Shown here: positions 6,932 through 15,291 of the stretch, one piece after another
How the letters are laid out: every line of letters starts with the position of its first letter
Numbering within the stretch: the stretch's first letter is position 1
Virus record (IMG/VR): IMGVR_UViG_3300023181_000001
Coordinates: 1-30,508 of that record
Length of the DNA stretch: 30,508 bases
Source: a virus
Reading direction: 5' to 3' (one strand)
The notes under the pieces: generated by a model
Told to the model about the DNA's origin: nothing
Seen by the model: only the letters and a program-made list of their open reading frames with translations
Databases searched by the model: none
Translations under genes and position numbers: made by a program

Positions 6932-8278
6932 TTAATTAAGTACTTCTTGACCGTTTGTGAAGGTTGTTGACCCTCCACCTGATACCACGCTTCTTAGTCT
7001 GACATAATTTCCTGCTGGAATCATTCCTTGTACGTTGTTCGTAGTTGTTTTTGTGAGTGCCACGGCTACTGCTACTGCGTCTGAATACCCTGCTTGACTT
7101 ATTGTAGTCCAAGTTGAATTATTTGGACTTACTTCTAAAAATACTTGTGAACTTCCTGAAGCTAACAATAATGTCAAAGCTATGGTGTGAGTTACCGTGT
7201 AAGTTACGAAGGCATCTCTTGTTGTAGATATTTGAACCCCCGCTCCATTTATCGTTTTTACCGCTGCATTATTAAAACTTTTACTTGTGCTAGTATAATT
7301 AGGGATATTTAATACTCCTGTACTTGGCACGTAAGTTGCATTTCCTGATGTCCCTGTGGTTGTAAGGCTGATTGCGTTTCTTGCCCCTGTTATATCTACA
7401 GGAGTAATCCCTAAAGATGTTATAACTTGACCTGCTGTTATGTAACTCGCTCCGTTTGTTAACTGGTTGTTATTCGTAGGTATAGTTGGCTTATTTGATA
7501 AATCATTGTAATTCCCTGTAGTGGAAACTGTTGAGAAACTAGGTTTTCCTGTTATACTCGCCCAAGATTGGGCAGGTACATTTGAAATATAAGCATTTGG
7601 ATTAGATGCCAAATAGTATAATGATAGATCGGGCTTGTTTAGAATCTGACTTGCTCCTGAATTACTCAACCAATCTGAGTTCATTTGTAAGGGTGCTCCT
7701 GTTATTTTTGAATATGCTAAGGAATTTATCCACGAAGGATTAGCATAATTTCCTGTAGTAGAGACATTACCTACCTCCCAATCTCTATTAGCTTCTAAGG
7801 TCTGGGTTATACCATTTATAGTAACTGTTCTTACTTCAGGGGCTTTTGTGGCAATTTCAGCTTCCATATTCTCTATAGCGGATGTAGCAGTTGCAACTGT
7901 CATAAAAATATTATCATCCACAGATAATTCATTAGAATTCATTATAATACCTTCCCCCGCAGTAAGTTTATCTTCTAAATCATTATAACTGCCTGTCATA
8001 GCTACATCTGCAAAAACAGGTTTGTTAAGTGTAAAATCCCATTCAGAACTTGTTATATTTTTAATATATCTGCCTGGTTCTTCATCAGGTATTTCATCAG
8101 GTTTCATAACATTTATTCCATTTTCCTCTAGTAGAGAACTGGCGTTATAATACCATGTTTCAAGTGCAACTGGATTTTCCTGATCCATTGTAACAATAGC
8201 TACAGCTTGCCCATTTTGTAGCACATAATCGTGCATGTCATTGATACTCTCAAAATTAAGATAGTCTCTTAAAGCCAT
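6932..8278 (-). CDS. Tail fibre protein, 448 aa
   Basis: The N-terminal domain (about 1-80, MALRDYLNFES, then ETWYYNASSLLEENG and EPGRYIKN) resembles the attachment domain that opens many Bacteroidota phage fibres and holds a folded, aromatic-rich unit. From about 80 the shaft carries repeats of the SW..ITGKP, TTGNYNDL and NKPTIPT type, common in trimeric fibres. The C-terminal 110 residues are beta-rich (VKTINGAGVQISTTRD, EVSPNNSTWTTISQ, GNYVRLRSVVSGGGST) and may bind the receptor. It lies 29 bases after the 1072-aa fibre gene. No enzyme motif is visible. Confidence 0.8.
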   Translation of the reverse strand: MALRDYLNFESINDMHDYVLQNGQAVAIVTMDQENPVALETWYYNASSLLEENGINVMKPDEIPDEEPGRYIKNITSSEWDFTLNKPVFADVAMTGSYNDLEDKLTAGEGIIMNSNELSVDDNIFMTVATATSAIENMEAEIATKAPEVRTVTINGITQTLEANRDWEVGNVSTTGNYANPSWINSLAYSKITGAPLQMNSDWLSNSGASQILNKPDLSLYYLASNPNAYISNVPAQSWASITGKPSFSTVSTTGNYNDLSNKPTIPTNNNQLTNGASYITAGQVITSLGITPVDITGARNAISLTTTGTSGNATYVPSTGVLNIPNYTSTSKSFNNAAVKTINGAGVQISTTRDAFVTYTVTHTIALTLLLASGSSQVFLEVSPNNSTWTTISQAGYSDAVAVAVALTKTTTNNVQGMIPAGNYVRLRSVVSGGGSTTFTNGQEVLN

Positions 8279-8307
8279 AGTTAATGCGTTGTGTTTGTTG
8301 TTTATTT

Positions 8308-11300
8308 TTATTTAAATACTTTAACTTTAAAAGTAGCGCTAGTTGGATTTACTGCAACAGCTGATGAATTAAGTAATCTAATAGTTACCGTATCTGGTGC
8401 TGACACAAATGCAGAATACTCACTAGATGTAGGTGGTGGTGGAGTTCCTATGGAAACCGCATCCCCTAATGAAGCTCCTGTTACAGTTATAGTAAGGTCT
8501 GAATTTGAAGCTGGTGCAGTACTAGGAAAGTCCAATACAGAGGTCGCTGTCAAAATAGTATTTTGATTGACCAAACTCGTCCATATTGTCCCTGAATAGA
8601 TATCAATCGTTGAATTAGTAGTATTATATATTTGTAAACCATTTGCAGGGGATACTATTGCGTCTCTCTGTGCTGTGGTTAGTCTAGGTATTAGTAGCCC
8701 CTCCGTTGTACTATTAATAGCTAATCTCGCAGAAGGAATATCTGTAAAAGTACCGCCGTTCTGTAATTGTTCCCTACCACTCACAAACATTGTTTTTTGA
8801 AGCACTTTTCCGCCAGTAGTTCCTCCTGATGTATATTGTTGATACCTTCCTGACGCATGTGCATTTTCAATATTGCTGTAGCCATTTGTATCAAACAAAT
8901 TTAACCTTCCATAATTTGATCCTCCTGCGGTTTGCGTTAGGTATATTGTATTGCTAAATGGCATTGTTATACCTAAATTAGTATTGACCATTCCATTTTT
9001 TTGCACCTGTAAGCCGAGCAAAGGTAATGCAGATGTTCCAGAATACAAGTTAAGGTTTCCACTTGAATTGTGGTTCCTTATATTAAAATCTCCATTATCT
9101 TCGCAAATATCGATTCTGTTGTGGTTTACATTATCGTATCCTGCAAATATCCTGATACCCCTTAAAAGTGCTAAATCTTTAGACCTGTATGCAGGATTTG
9201 AAACTAAAGCATCTTTTTGTATGAGACTGTTTGAAAATATAATATCTCCTTCTGCCTGCACTGCATCTGGAAGCCCTGTTAAAGGGTAAACATTCCCAAG
9301 CGTATCCATTCCTAGCAAATTACCAGAAACTTTATAAGAAAAATTAGATAACTTTAAGTTTTTTATCTCTGAATTTCCGCCTGAAATTAGAGATTTTCCA
9401 GAAACATTAAAAATATATTCTATCAGGTTTGAGTTGGTAAATATTTTATAGTGAGCCTCGCTTCCTAGTACATTAGGATGGGTTCCATCATTTGTTAAAT
9501 TCCCTAAAGTTTTTACAGAACCGTAAGGAGAGTTAACAATCATTGTATCATAGAAGTCTAAGTATTTAGTACCTAAATTTGTGGCCACATTTAATATAGA
9601 GGTGTTGTAAGCTCGTATAGTAGTATCGGCAACACCTGTTTGAAGTTGATAGCCAGGCATTGTTACTAAAATAATATCAGTATTAACCCATCCCTTAGCA
9701 ATTGCTGCATTTACAAAGTTTGTAAGGTCACTTTGAAAATTAGCTGCTGTATTTCCACCAATTGCACGGTCATTTGTTCCATAGCCAATTACCAAATATT
9801 TTGAAGAACTTGTTTTTGTTGGGATTATAGTTGTAGCTTGTGTCTTAACCGATGTTCCTGCTATACCTAAATTACTTTCTGTGTAACCTAATGCTCCAGA
9901 TACTAATGTAGAATACCTTTTTGAGGTATCAGATAACCCAAATCCCGAAATAATACTGTCTCCTATCCAAACAATTGAATGTGGTGTAAGATTAGGTACA
10001 GATAAAGTCACTTTTGTGTAATCTAAAACATCTGTGGTGGTTAAGGCCGTTTGTCCTAGACCTATAGTTGTGTTATTCTTTAGTATTTCAAATCTTTGTT
10101 GTGTCTCCGTTATAATATAAATTAAAACTTGATTTGAAGGTATTACAACATTTGGATTTAAGGAATTTATATAGATTAAAAATCCTGCTTTATCTAAAGT
10201 TGTTAAATTAGAAGAACTTATACTATTAATTTTTAAATCTACATTCCCTGAACTTGGTGGGATACTGTCAAATAATTCTTGTACGTATTCTGGAGTAGTG
10301 ACATTAAGTATTGGGTTATAAGGATCACTATTATCTATAGCTAATGGGTCTAAAGCCTCTATACTTTGAACTCCTTGTTCTGTTATAGGTAAAGTAAGGT
10401 TTCCATTAGAGTCCGCTAGATTTCCATTGACTGAAACTACTTCATAACCTGATTGATTAGAAGCTTGTCTGTTAACAATAGAATTTATATTTTGAGCATA
10501 TATATTATAGTCAACTAATCCTTTTCTAATTTGAAATTTAGGAGTAGTGCCCTCTAGATACATTCCAGCAGAATTATCTCCAGAGGAATCACTGTTAACA
10601 TTAAAGGATTTAGATTCTCCAATAATAGCCATACTATTTGTAGTAATTTGACCTTCATCTGTTACAGATTGTAAGTCTTGCAATGTTTCTCCTTGTATGT
10701 CAAATTCAACAACCTTTCCATCTGATTTTCTTGCGAGTCCTTTTGTGACTGTGTTATCTGTTATGGGCTGTGTGGTTATATTCAGAGTTCCATCTCCATC
10801 CAATTTCATCTTAGTTGTAAGTGTCGAAATTGTACTTCCCGTCTTGAAATCTACTCCTGTATTATTTGTTGGTGCGATTATAATATCATTAGTTGAAGTT
10901 ATAGCTCCCTTATCTCTGAGGTAGGGTACAAAATAACCTGATCCAAACCATTGCATTGAAATGCTTTTTTCATATAGATTTGCGGAACCTCTAGCTACTA
11001 TTGAAGAAGTTGCACCATTTCCTGTATTTACGTTTACAGCTTCAAACCCGTTTCTTGTATTTGAGTTTTTATTTATCAGGAGGCCGTTTATATTTGCATC
11101 TACTGGGACTAACCTATCTCCTACATAAGAGTCTGTAGCTACTGTTTGGAACTGTTCTTCTAATTCTGTTAAGTATCCTGCGTCATTTACAAGTTCTGAT
11201 ACATTATTTCCTGGCTGTAATGCAGATTGTATGAGACTTTGAAGAATATCTGAAACCTTGACTTGAAAATCTTGTCCATTTTCAGTTACTGTGATGCTTG

Positions 11301-11526
11301 AATCAGGTGAAGTTATTGTTATATCACCTCCTTGACTAGAACCGCCTATTTGAGTAAGTACTCCTGTAAGAGAAGATACGTACATCAAGACTCCGTCAGA
11401 AGTCTTTAGAAAATATATAGAATTGGGGCATGGCTTTGAGGGTAAAGACTTTACCCAATTTATACTGTTTTCTTTGCACTTTTCTTTTTCACATTCCATA
11501 GTTACCATTCTATTTTTGGCGCACAT
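8308..11526 (-). CDS. Large tail fibre with embedded SGNH hydrolase
   Basis: This 1072-aa protein is probably the main receptor-binding or enzymatic fibre. A cysteine-containing head (C2, C12, C17, C33) leads into fibre repeats. At about 510-700 lies an SGNH/GDSL esterase domain with GDS at 522-524 (nucleophile S524), block II glycine 554, GTND at 583-586 and DGTHPN with D680 and H683. Such domains remove acetyl or acyl groups from surface glycans. Further repeats follow, including the Bacteroidota fibre unit ANGLQIYNTTNS..YSGTIW, and a terminal beta domain with a Pro-rich turn (GTPPPPTSS). ATGs at 11526, 11508 and 11499 are all possible; 11526 is kept because other heads here also begin Met-Cys. 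It overlaps the 109-aa gene by 25 bases. Confidence 0.85.
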   Translation of the reverse strand: MCAKNRMVTMECEKEKCKENSINWVKSLPSKPCPNSIYFLKTSDGVLMYVSSLTGVLTQIGGSSQGGDITITSPDSSITVTENGQDFQVKVSDILQSLIQSALQPGNNVSELVNDAGYLTELEEQFQTVATDSYVGDRLVPVDANINGLLINKNSNTRNGFEAVNVNTGNGATSSIVARGSANLYEKSISMQWFGSGYFVPYLRDKGAITSTNDIIIAPTNNTGVDFKTGSTISTLTTKMKLDGDGTLNITTQPITDNTVTKGLARKSDGKVVEFDIQGETLQDLQSVTDEGQITTNSMAIIGESKSFNVNSDSSGDNSAGMYLEGTTPKFQIRKGLVDYNIYAQNINSIVNRQASNQSGYEVVSVNGNLADSNGNLTLPITEQGVQSIEALDPLAIDNSDPYNPILNVTTPEYVQELFDSIPPSSGNVDLKINSISSSNLTTLDKAGFLIYINSLNPNVVIPSNQVLIYIITETQQRFEILKNNTTIGLGQTALTTTDVLDYTKVTLSVPNLTPHSIVWIGDSIISGFGLSDTSKRYSTLVSGALGYTESNLGIAGTSVKTQATTIIPTKTSSSKYLVIGYGTNDRAIGGNTAANFQSDLTNFVNAAIAKGWVNTDIILVTMPGYQLQTGVADTTIRAYNTSILNVATNLGTKYLDFYDTMIVNSPYGSVKTLGNLTNDGTHPNVLGSEAHYKIFTNSNLIEYIFNVSGKSLISGGNSEIKNLKLSNFSYKVSGNLLGMDTLGNVYPLTGLPDAVQAEGDIIFSNSLIQKDALVSNPAYRSKDLALLRGIRIFAGYDNVNHNRIDICEDNGDFNIRNHNSSGNLNLYSGTSALPLLGLQVQKNGMVNTNLGITMPFSNTIYLTQTAGGSNYGRLNLFDTNGYSNIENAHASGRYQQYTSGGTTGGKVLQKTMFVSGREQLQNGGTFTDIPSARLAINSTTEGLLIPRLTTAQRDAIVSPANGLQIYNTTNSTIDIYSGTIWTSLVNQNTILTATSVLDFPSTAPASNSDLTITVTGASLGDAVSIGTPPPPTSSEYSAFVSAPDTVTIRLLNSSAVAVNPTSATFKVKVFK

Positions 11527-11831
11527 TCTCTTAATATCTTGAATTCTTCACACCAATCGCATTTATGTTCCTTATAGTGATTGCAATGTGCTTTTAATCC
11601 GTGTTTTTTACACTTCTTTTGAGTTTGATTGTTTATCTCTTCTTTTATCTCATCTTCTAGACACTCATAGAAATTTCTATAGGCTTCCATCTTAAAATAG
11701 TCTTTCAAGAAATCCACGTCTGAGCCTATCCTGAAATGTTTATATTTATAATGTTTTTGGTAATTCTCTTGTGCTGTTTTTTCAATGTCATCATAAGAGT
11801 ATTTTTTGAAACTTATCTGCCCTGCTAACAT
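11502..11831 (-). CDS. Hypothetical His/Cys-rich protein, 109 aa
   Basis: The protein is charged and helical, with repeated Tyr/His/Lys (NYQKHYKYKHFRIG). The C-terminal half has clustered Cys and His (KKCKKHGLKAHCNHYKEHKCDWCEEF) that could hold one or two zinc ions. Its start overlaps the end of the 164-aa gene by seven bases, and its end overlaps the 1072-aa fibre. It is not recognised. A tail-assembly or adaptor role fits its place between a virion protein and the fibres. Confidence 0.65.
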   Translation of the reverse strand: MLAGQISFKKYSYDDIEKTAQENYQKHYKYKHFRIGSDVDFLKDYFKMEAYRNFYECLEDEIKEEINNQTQKKCKKHGLKAHCNHYKEHKCDWCEEFKILRECAPKIEW

Positions 11832-12319
11832 GATTCACAGTTTATTGACTCTGCTAAAGTTTTGGCAGAATTATATGATTGAACAGCCTTTTGGTAATTA
11901 CCTTCCTTTATGTAAGAGTTAGCAACCTCTAATAGCCATTTTAGTTGAAACACACTTTTTATTTCTTTTTCGCCGAAATAAAAAAGCTCATTTATTTTTA
12001 TTATCTTTTTTGATAGTTGGAATTCTAAAGAGTCTGTTTTGAGATAGTATTTGCTTTCACTGATATCTTCAAACTTGCTCAGAACTTTAATCTCGTAAAT
12101 CCCATCAAGCAAGTCTCCACATCCGAGTCCTAAATCTTTCGCATTAATAGTATTAATATTATTCTTGCGAAAAGTCAGGGTTGTGCATTTCTTTGATCCT
12201 GGTGGCACTATCTGTATGTAAGCAGTCTTCTTTGAAGCATAAGACCAATCACTGTCATCATATACTGCTATCGTTCTTGGTGAAGTGGGCAGGACGTAAA
12301 AATCTATATCAATCTTCAA
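11825..12319 (-). CDS. Conserved virion protein, 164 aa
   Basis: The N-terminal two thirds are beta-rich (MKIDIDFYVLPTSPRTIAVYDDSDW, YIQIVPPG, TTLTFRKNN) and contain DGIYEIKV and KYYLKTDSLEF. The last 55 residues form a TPR-like pair of helices (LKWLLEVANSYIKEGNYQKAVQSYNSA) before a C-terminal NCESC. It resembles a small structural protein that recurs next to fibre genes in Bacteroidota phages; this is recalled similarity. The start codon is TTG at 12319-12317, and no in-frame ATG gives a complete first strand. It begins 29 bases after a stem-loop that follows the 740-aa gene. Confidence 0.7.
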   Translation of the reverse strand: MKIDIDFYVLPTSPRTIAVYDDSDWSYASKKTAYIQIVPPGSKKCTTLTFRKNNINTINAKDLGLGCGDLLDGIYEIKVLSKFEDISESKYYLKTDSLEFQLSKKIIKINELFYFGEKEIKSVFQLKWLLEVANSYIKEGNYQKAVQSYNSAKTLAESINCESC

Positions 12320-12348
12320 AGTATTATAATTTTATTGTTATTAATATA

Positions 12349-12375
12349 AGAGGGAAGCTTTTTACACCTCCCTCT
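12349..12375 (-). terminator. Stem-loop after 740-aa gene, terminator candidate
   Basis: The inverted repeat AGAGGGA (12349-12355) and TCCCTCT (12369-12375), with a 13-base loop, lies just after the stop of the 740-aa gene. As in the stem-loop at 6671, the better T run (ATTTTT) is on the + side, and the - side continues TATATTAATA. It marks a transcription or RNA-processing border between the head/tail-body genes and the fibre group. Confidence 0.5.
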
Positions 12376-12387
12376 ATTTTTAATCTA

Positions 12388-14610
12388 TTATGCTACAAAA
12401 GCTTTCTCCACTGGAATCCCAACTTTAGCGGCCAGTTGGTTCACTAATACTTGGAGGTCTTGGTGGTATCCGACTTCTGCCCAAATTGTATAGCTTGTTC
12501 CGATATTGGAAGTGTGCCCTACTCCTTGAGAGAATTTTCTATCCATTATAGTGATTTCAAAACCTACATATTGTGCTGAGAAATTCAAATTAGAAGCTTC
12601 TCCCAATACTTGTCTTGCATACATATTGTCTTTATGGCGGAAAGTTCCTTCAAAATACACTCTTGATGCTTCTTCCCATCCTAGCAAATGCCATCCTAAA
12701 TTATCTCTGTCTTGTGCCCAGCTCAATTGCTTGATAGCAAAAGGTTCGATGTTCACATAAGTTGATAAGTTAATTTCTTCAGCGTATCCGCCAGCAACCA
12801 TAATTCTTACAGAAGTTTCATAGTAAGGGATTTGGTCTTTTGCGATATCATCTGGTCTTTGGATGATTGGCTTACCTGTAATCTTGATTCCCATTAATCC
12901 TTCTGCGTCTTCTACAACATCTAATCTTCTCCATTCAATTCCTTCATAAGCGTTAGGAGCTTCCGAAGTGAAAAGTTCTGTAAAGATAGGGTCGCAGTCT
13001 TCACAAACTAGGTCTGTTGCTACTGTTGTTTGATAAACTGTCTGGCATCCTCCTTGTGAAGCGATTGGAGTAACTGCTCCTAAAGTTCCTGCTAAGTTTG
13101 TAGTTGCATTTGTGATTGTAATGCCTGTTACGTCTGCATTTAATGCTCTGAAAGTCAAAACTGCTCCATTTGCTGTAACTTGTACTCCTGCTGTTGCTAA
13201 AGCGGCAGAATGCGTTGTAACGAAGTTTGTAGCCGTAACTGCAAGGCTCGTTGCAAAAGTTGCCAAGTAGTTTGTACCTTTAACTGAAACGTTAGCTGTT
13301 CCTGATGTTCCTGTCAATGTCACTGTTCTTGTAGCAAAATCCGTATTAACTACTGCAATTGTCAATTGTGGGTAAGCTAGTTGCAATTCAGCTAGTCTTG
13401 AACCGTCGCAATCGTCATCTTGAAGTTGGATTTGGTAAGTTTCAGTAGAGGTGAAACAGCTTTCTCCATCAACCCATGCAAATTCTGTTTCTGTTGTATT
13501 GTTACACAAATCAGATACAAGTCCTACTAATTGAATTTCTGCGGTTTTTTGTATTGTCCCTGCCGCTACGAAAGTATTGATTTCAGCTACAGTAAGTTCG
13601 TTATCTAAAACAACTGTGTATGTTCCCATACCATCACTGTTTCCTACTTTTACTGTTGATGCTGCTACTGCTCCTGGAAGTGCTTGTACTAATGCTGCTG
13701 AACTTCCTCCGTCATCTTCTAGAGACACTGAATAGATTATACCGCCTGCAAGTTCTGTGTATCCTGCTGGACAGTCCTCACAGCCTTTAACGTAACCTCC
13801 GAAAGTTCTCACGTAATCTGCTAAAGCAACTCCTTCTGGTCTTACTACTGAATAAACAGAATTAATTCCTTGACGTTCTTTTAGAACTACTGTGTAATCA
13901 TACTGCGCTTGGATTCTTGCCAAATCTGCTGGCTCTCCTTGGTCTTGTACTGTCAAAGTTGCAAATACATATTCGTCTCCTGTCAATGCTTCTGCTGTAG
14001 AATCTACTAGTTTTACAGAAGCCAGTGAAGTCAAAGGAATGTTTCCTTGAATAGTGTAGTTTTGAATATTTCTATAAAGCTCTTCGATTACTTCTTTCAT
14101 CGACTGTCCCACTTCTCTTTGAATGTGGAATTTTGCCAAATGTTTTTTAGTACCCGTAACAAACTCCAAAGCATCTCCGCAGAAAGAAATATCTACTACT
14201 GAATAGCCTCCCTCTGGAATTGTCAAAGCTGTTGAGGGATTGATACCATCATACCCGATAATCCAAGAATCAAATTTCTGTTCTGAATATTTAGGTGCAA
14301 CTGTTTTAATAGCCTTGATATCTCCTAATCTGAATACCTCAGAAGAGTTAGGTTTGTTATTATATACGTTTGTTGGATTAGGAAGTTGGAATTTTCCCAT
14401 TCTCATTTCCAATTGCGCATTAGGCGAAAGTGCTGAAATCAAGCCTGCGCTCAATACTGCCGCTCCTGATTGCGTTCCAATTGTAACTGGTTTGTCTTTT
14501 TGCACTAATGCAAACTGTCCTTGGGCTAATTTTGATCCTACCCCTGCTGTCTTTACTGCGCCATCAATTGTAAAAAGGTGGCGAGATAATGCTGAATGAA
14601 TACCTGGCAT
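12388..14610 (-). CDS. Large structural protein with inserted beta domains
   Basis: The 740-aa protein follows the ring-type gene. The N-terminal domain (1-200) starts MPGIHSALSRHLFTIDG and looks like a virion assembly domain. Two CEDC motifs (277-280 and 536-539), plus several more cysteines, frame a middle region of beta domains. One of these, about 430-517, has the pattern LATFATSLAVTATNFVTTHS..TANGAVLTF and resembles small adhesion-like domains seen as insertions in phage structural proteins. The last 190 residues (AYEGIEWRRLDVVE to EKAFVA) look like the other half of the core. It may be a tail protein or an abundant virion protein. It lacks recognisable sheath or tape-measure features. 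Confidence 0.7.
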   Translation of the reverse strand: MPGIHSALSRHLFTIDGAVKTAGVGSKLAQGQFALVQKDKPVTIGTQSGAAVLSAGLISALSPNAQLEMRMGKFQLPNPTNVYNNKPNSSEVFRLGDIKAIKTVAPKYSEQKFDSWIIGYDGINPSTALTIPEGGYSVVDISFCGDALEFVTGTKKHLAKFHIQREVGQSMKEVIEELYRNIQNYTIQGNIPLTSLASVKLVDSTAEALTGDEYVFATLTVQDQGEPADLARIQAQYDYTVVLKERQGINSVYSVVRPEGVALADYVRTFGGYVKGCEDCPAGYTELAGGIIYSVSLEDDGGSSAALVQALPGAVAASTVKVGNSDGMGTYTVVLDNELTVAEINTFVAAGTIQKTAEIQLVGLVSDLCNNTTETEFAWVDGESCFTSTETYQIQLQDDDCDGSRLAELQLAYPQLTIAVVNTDFATRTVTLTGTSGTANVSVKGTNYLATFATSLAVTATNFVTTHSAALATAGVQVTANGAVLTFRALNADVTGITITNATTNLAGTLGAVTPIASQGGCQTVYQTTVATDLVCEDCDPIFTELFTSEAPNAYEGIEWRRLDVVEDAEGLMGIKITGKPIIQRPDDIAKDQIPYYETSVRIMVAGGYAEEINLSTYVNIEPFAIKQLSWAQDRDNLGWHLLGWEEASRVYFEGTFRHKDNMYARQVLGEASNLNFSAQYVGFEITIMDRKFSQGVGHTSNIGTSYTIWAEVGYHQDLQVLVNQLAAKVGIPVEKAFVA

Positions 14611-14630
14611 CGTTTCTTATTTAATTTTTG

Positions 14631-15290
14631 TTAGTTTTGTAATCTGTTTAAATCAGGATTTATCCTGTTTGAGTTAGCCGATGTGTCAAATTCTAGGACA
14701 CATAGGTCGATAATTTTGTAAATTGATTTGTCATCCCACTCTATGATGAAGTCATCGTCAAAGTCTGACTCTGGATTATTTTCTTGCATCAATTTGATTT
14801 CCGTTGGGTTTCGGTAGTAGGACATTTTAACTTTTTCTATCGTGAAGTCGTCTTGGAATATTTCAACCGTATCCGAGGAGAGAGAGTATAAGCTTTCTCT
14901 CCATAGGAAGTCTGGTTTTGTGTCTGAGTTTCTTAAATATTCCGTGTAATTCTCAGGAGATGTTTCATAGAGAAAAATCTTTTGGTTTTTGCATTCTTCT
15001 TTTGTGGCGTAAGCCTCTATGTCTCCTAAGTCGAAAAAGTTTTGGGGTAGTTTGAATCTTGAAGATTGGGTTGTTCTGGAATCTAGTTCCAAAGGTTTTG
15101 ATATTTCTAGAAAAATCTGAGCTTCTCTTATGTTATCACTCCCTTTCATTTCAAGTAGCCTGCGGTAATAGACTATCTGCTGGTTGTTCCATAGTATTTG
15201 AAACCTTCCTCTATCTGTTGATTTTGCATCATTTGTAAGGTTTTTCTCCGCCTTGGTCAAATATATTAGATAGATATCTTCAGCTGTCAT
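14631..15290 (-). CDS. Head-tail connector, crAss-like ring-protein type
   Basis: The 219-aa protein has the layout of the ring/connector protein found shortly after the capsid gene in crAss-like and related phages. It has a helical N-terminus with RRLLEMKGSD, then LPQNFFDLGDIEAYATKEECKNQ, then DTVEIFQDDFTIEKVKMSYYRNPTEI, and an acidic end with IIDLCVLEFD. Such proteins form a ring under the portal that joins the tail to the head. It is one base from the 320-aa gene and 20 bases before the 740-aa gene. The resemblance is recalled from the family pattern and was not searched. Confidence 0.65.
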   Translation of the reverse strand: MTAEDIYLIYLTKAEKNLTNDAKSTDRGRFQILWNNQQIVYYRRLLEMKGSDNIREAQIFLEISKPLELDSRTTQSSRFKLPQNFFDLGDIEAYATKEECKNQKIFLYETSPENYTEYLRNSDTKPDFLWRESLYSLSSDTVEIFQDDFTIEKVKMSYYRNPTEIKLMQENNPESDFDDDFIIEWDDKSIYKIIDLCVLEFDTSANSNRINPDLNRLQN

Positions 15291-15291
15291 A

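Noticed and set aside
7400-7700. Repeated NKP/TTGNY motifs considered as a DNA tandem repeat or CRISPR-like array
   Set aside because: The repetition is in the protein only, with irregular spacing and different codons, as is usual for fibre shafts.
8951-9289. Open + strand frame of 112 codons inside the large fibre gene
   Set aside because: It is opposite a well-supported gene with clear domains, its product is low-quality hydrophobic sequence, and no promoter precedes it. Similar + strand frames at 2438-2800, 14240-14599 and 8291-8566 are rejected for the same reason.
12317-12324. ATACTTTG as a -7 box for the 164-aa gene
   Set aside because: The first two bases do not match, no TTTG lies at the right distance, and it overlaps the start codon.
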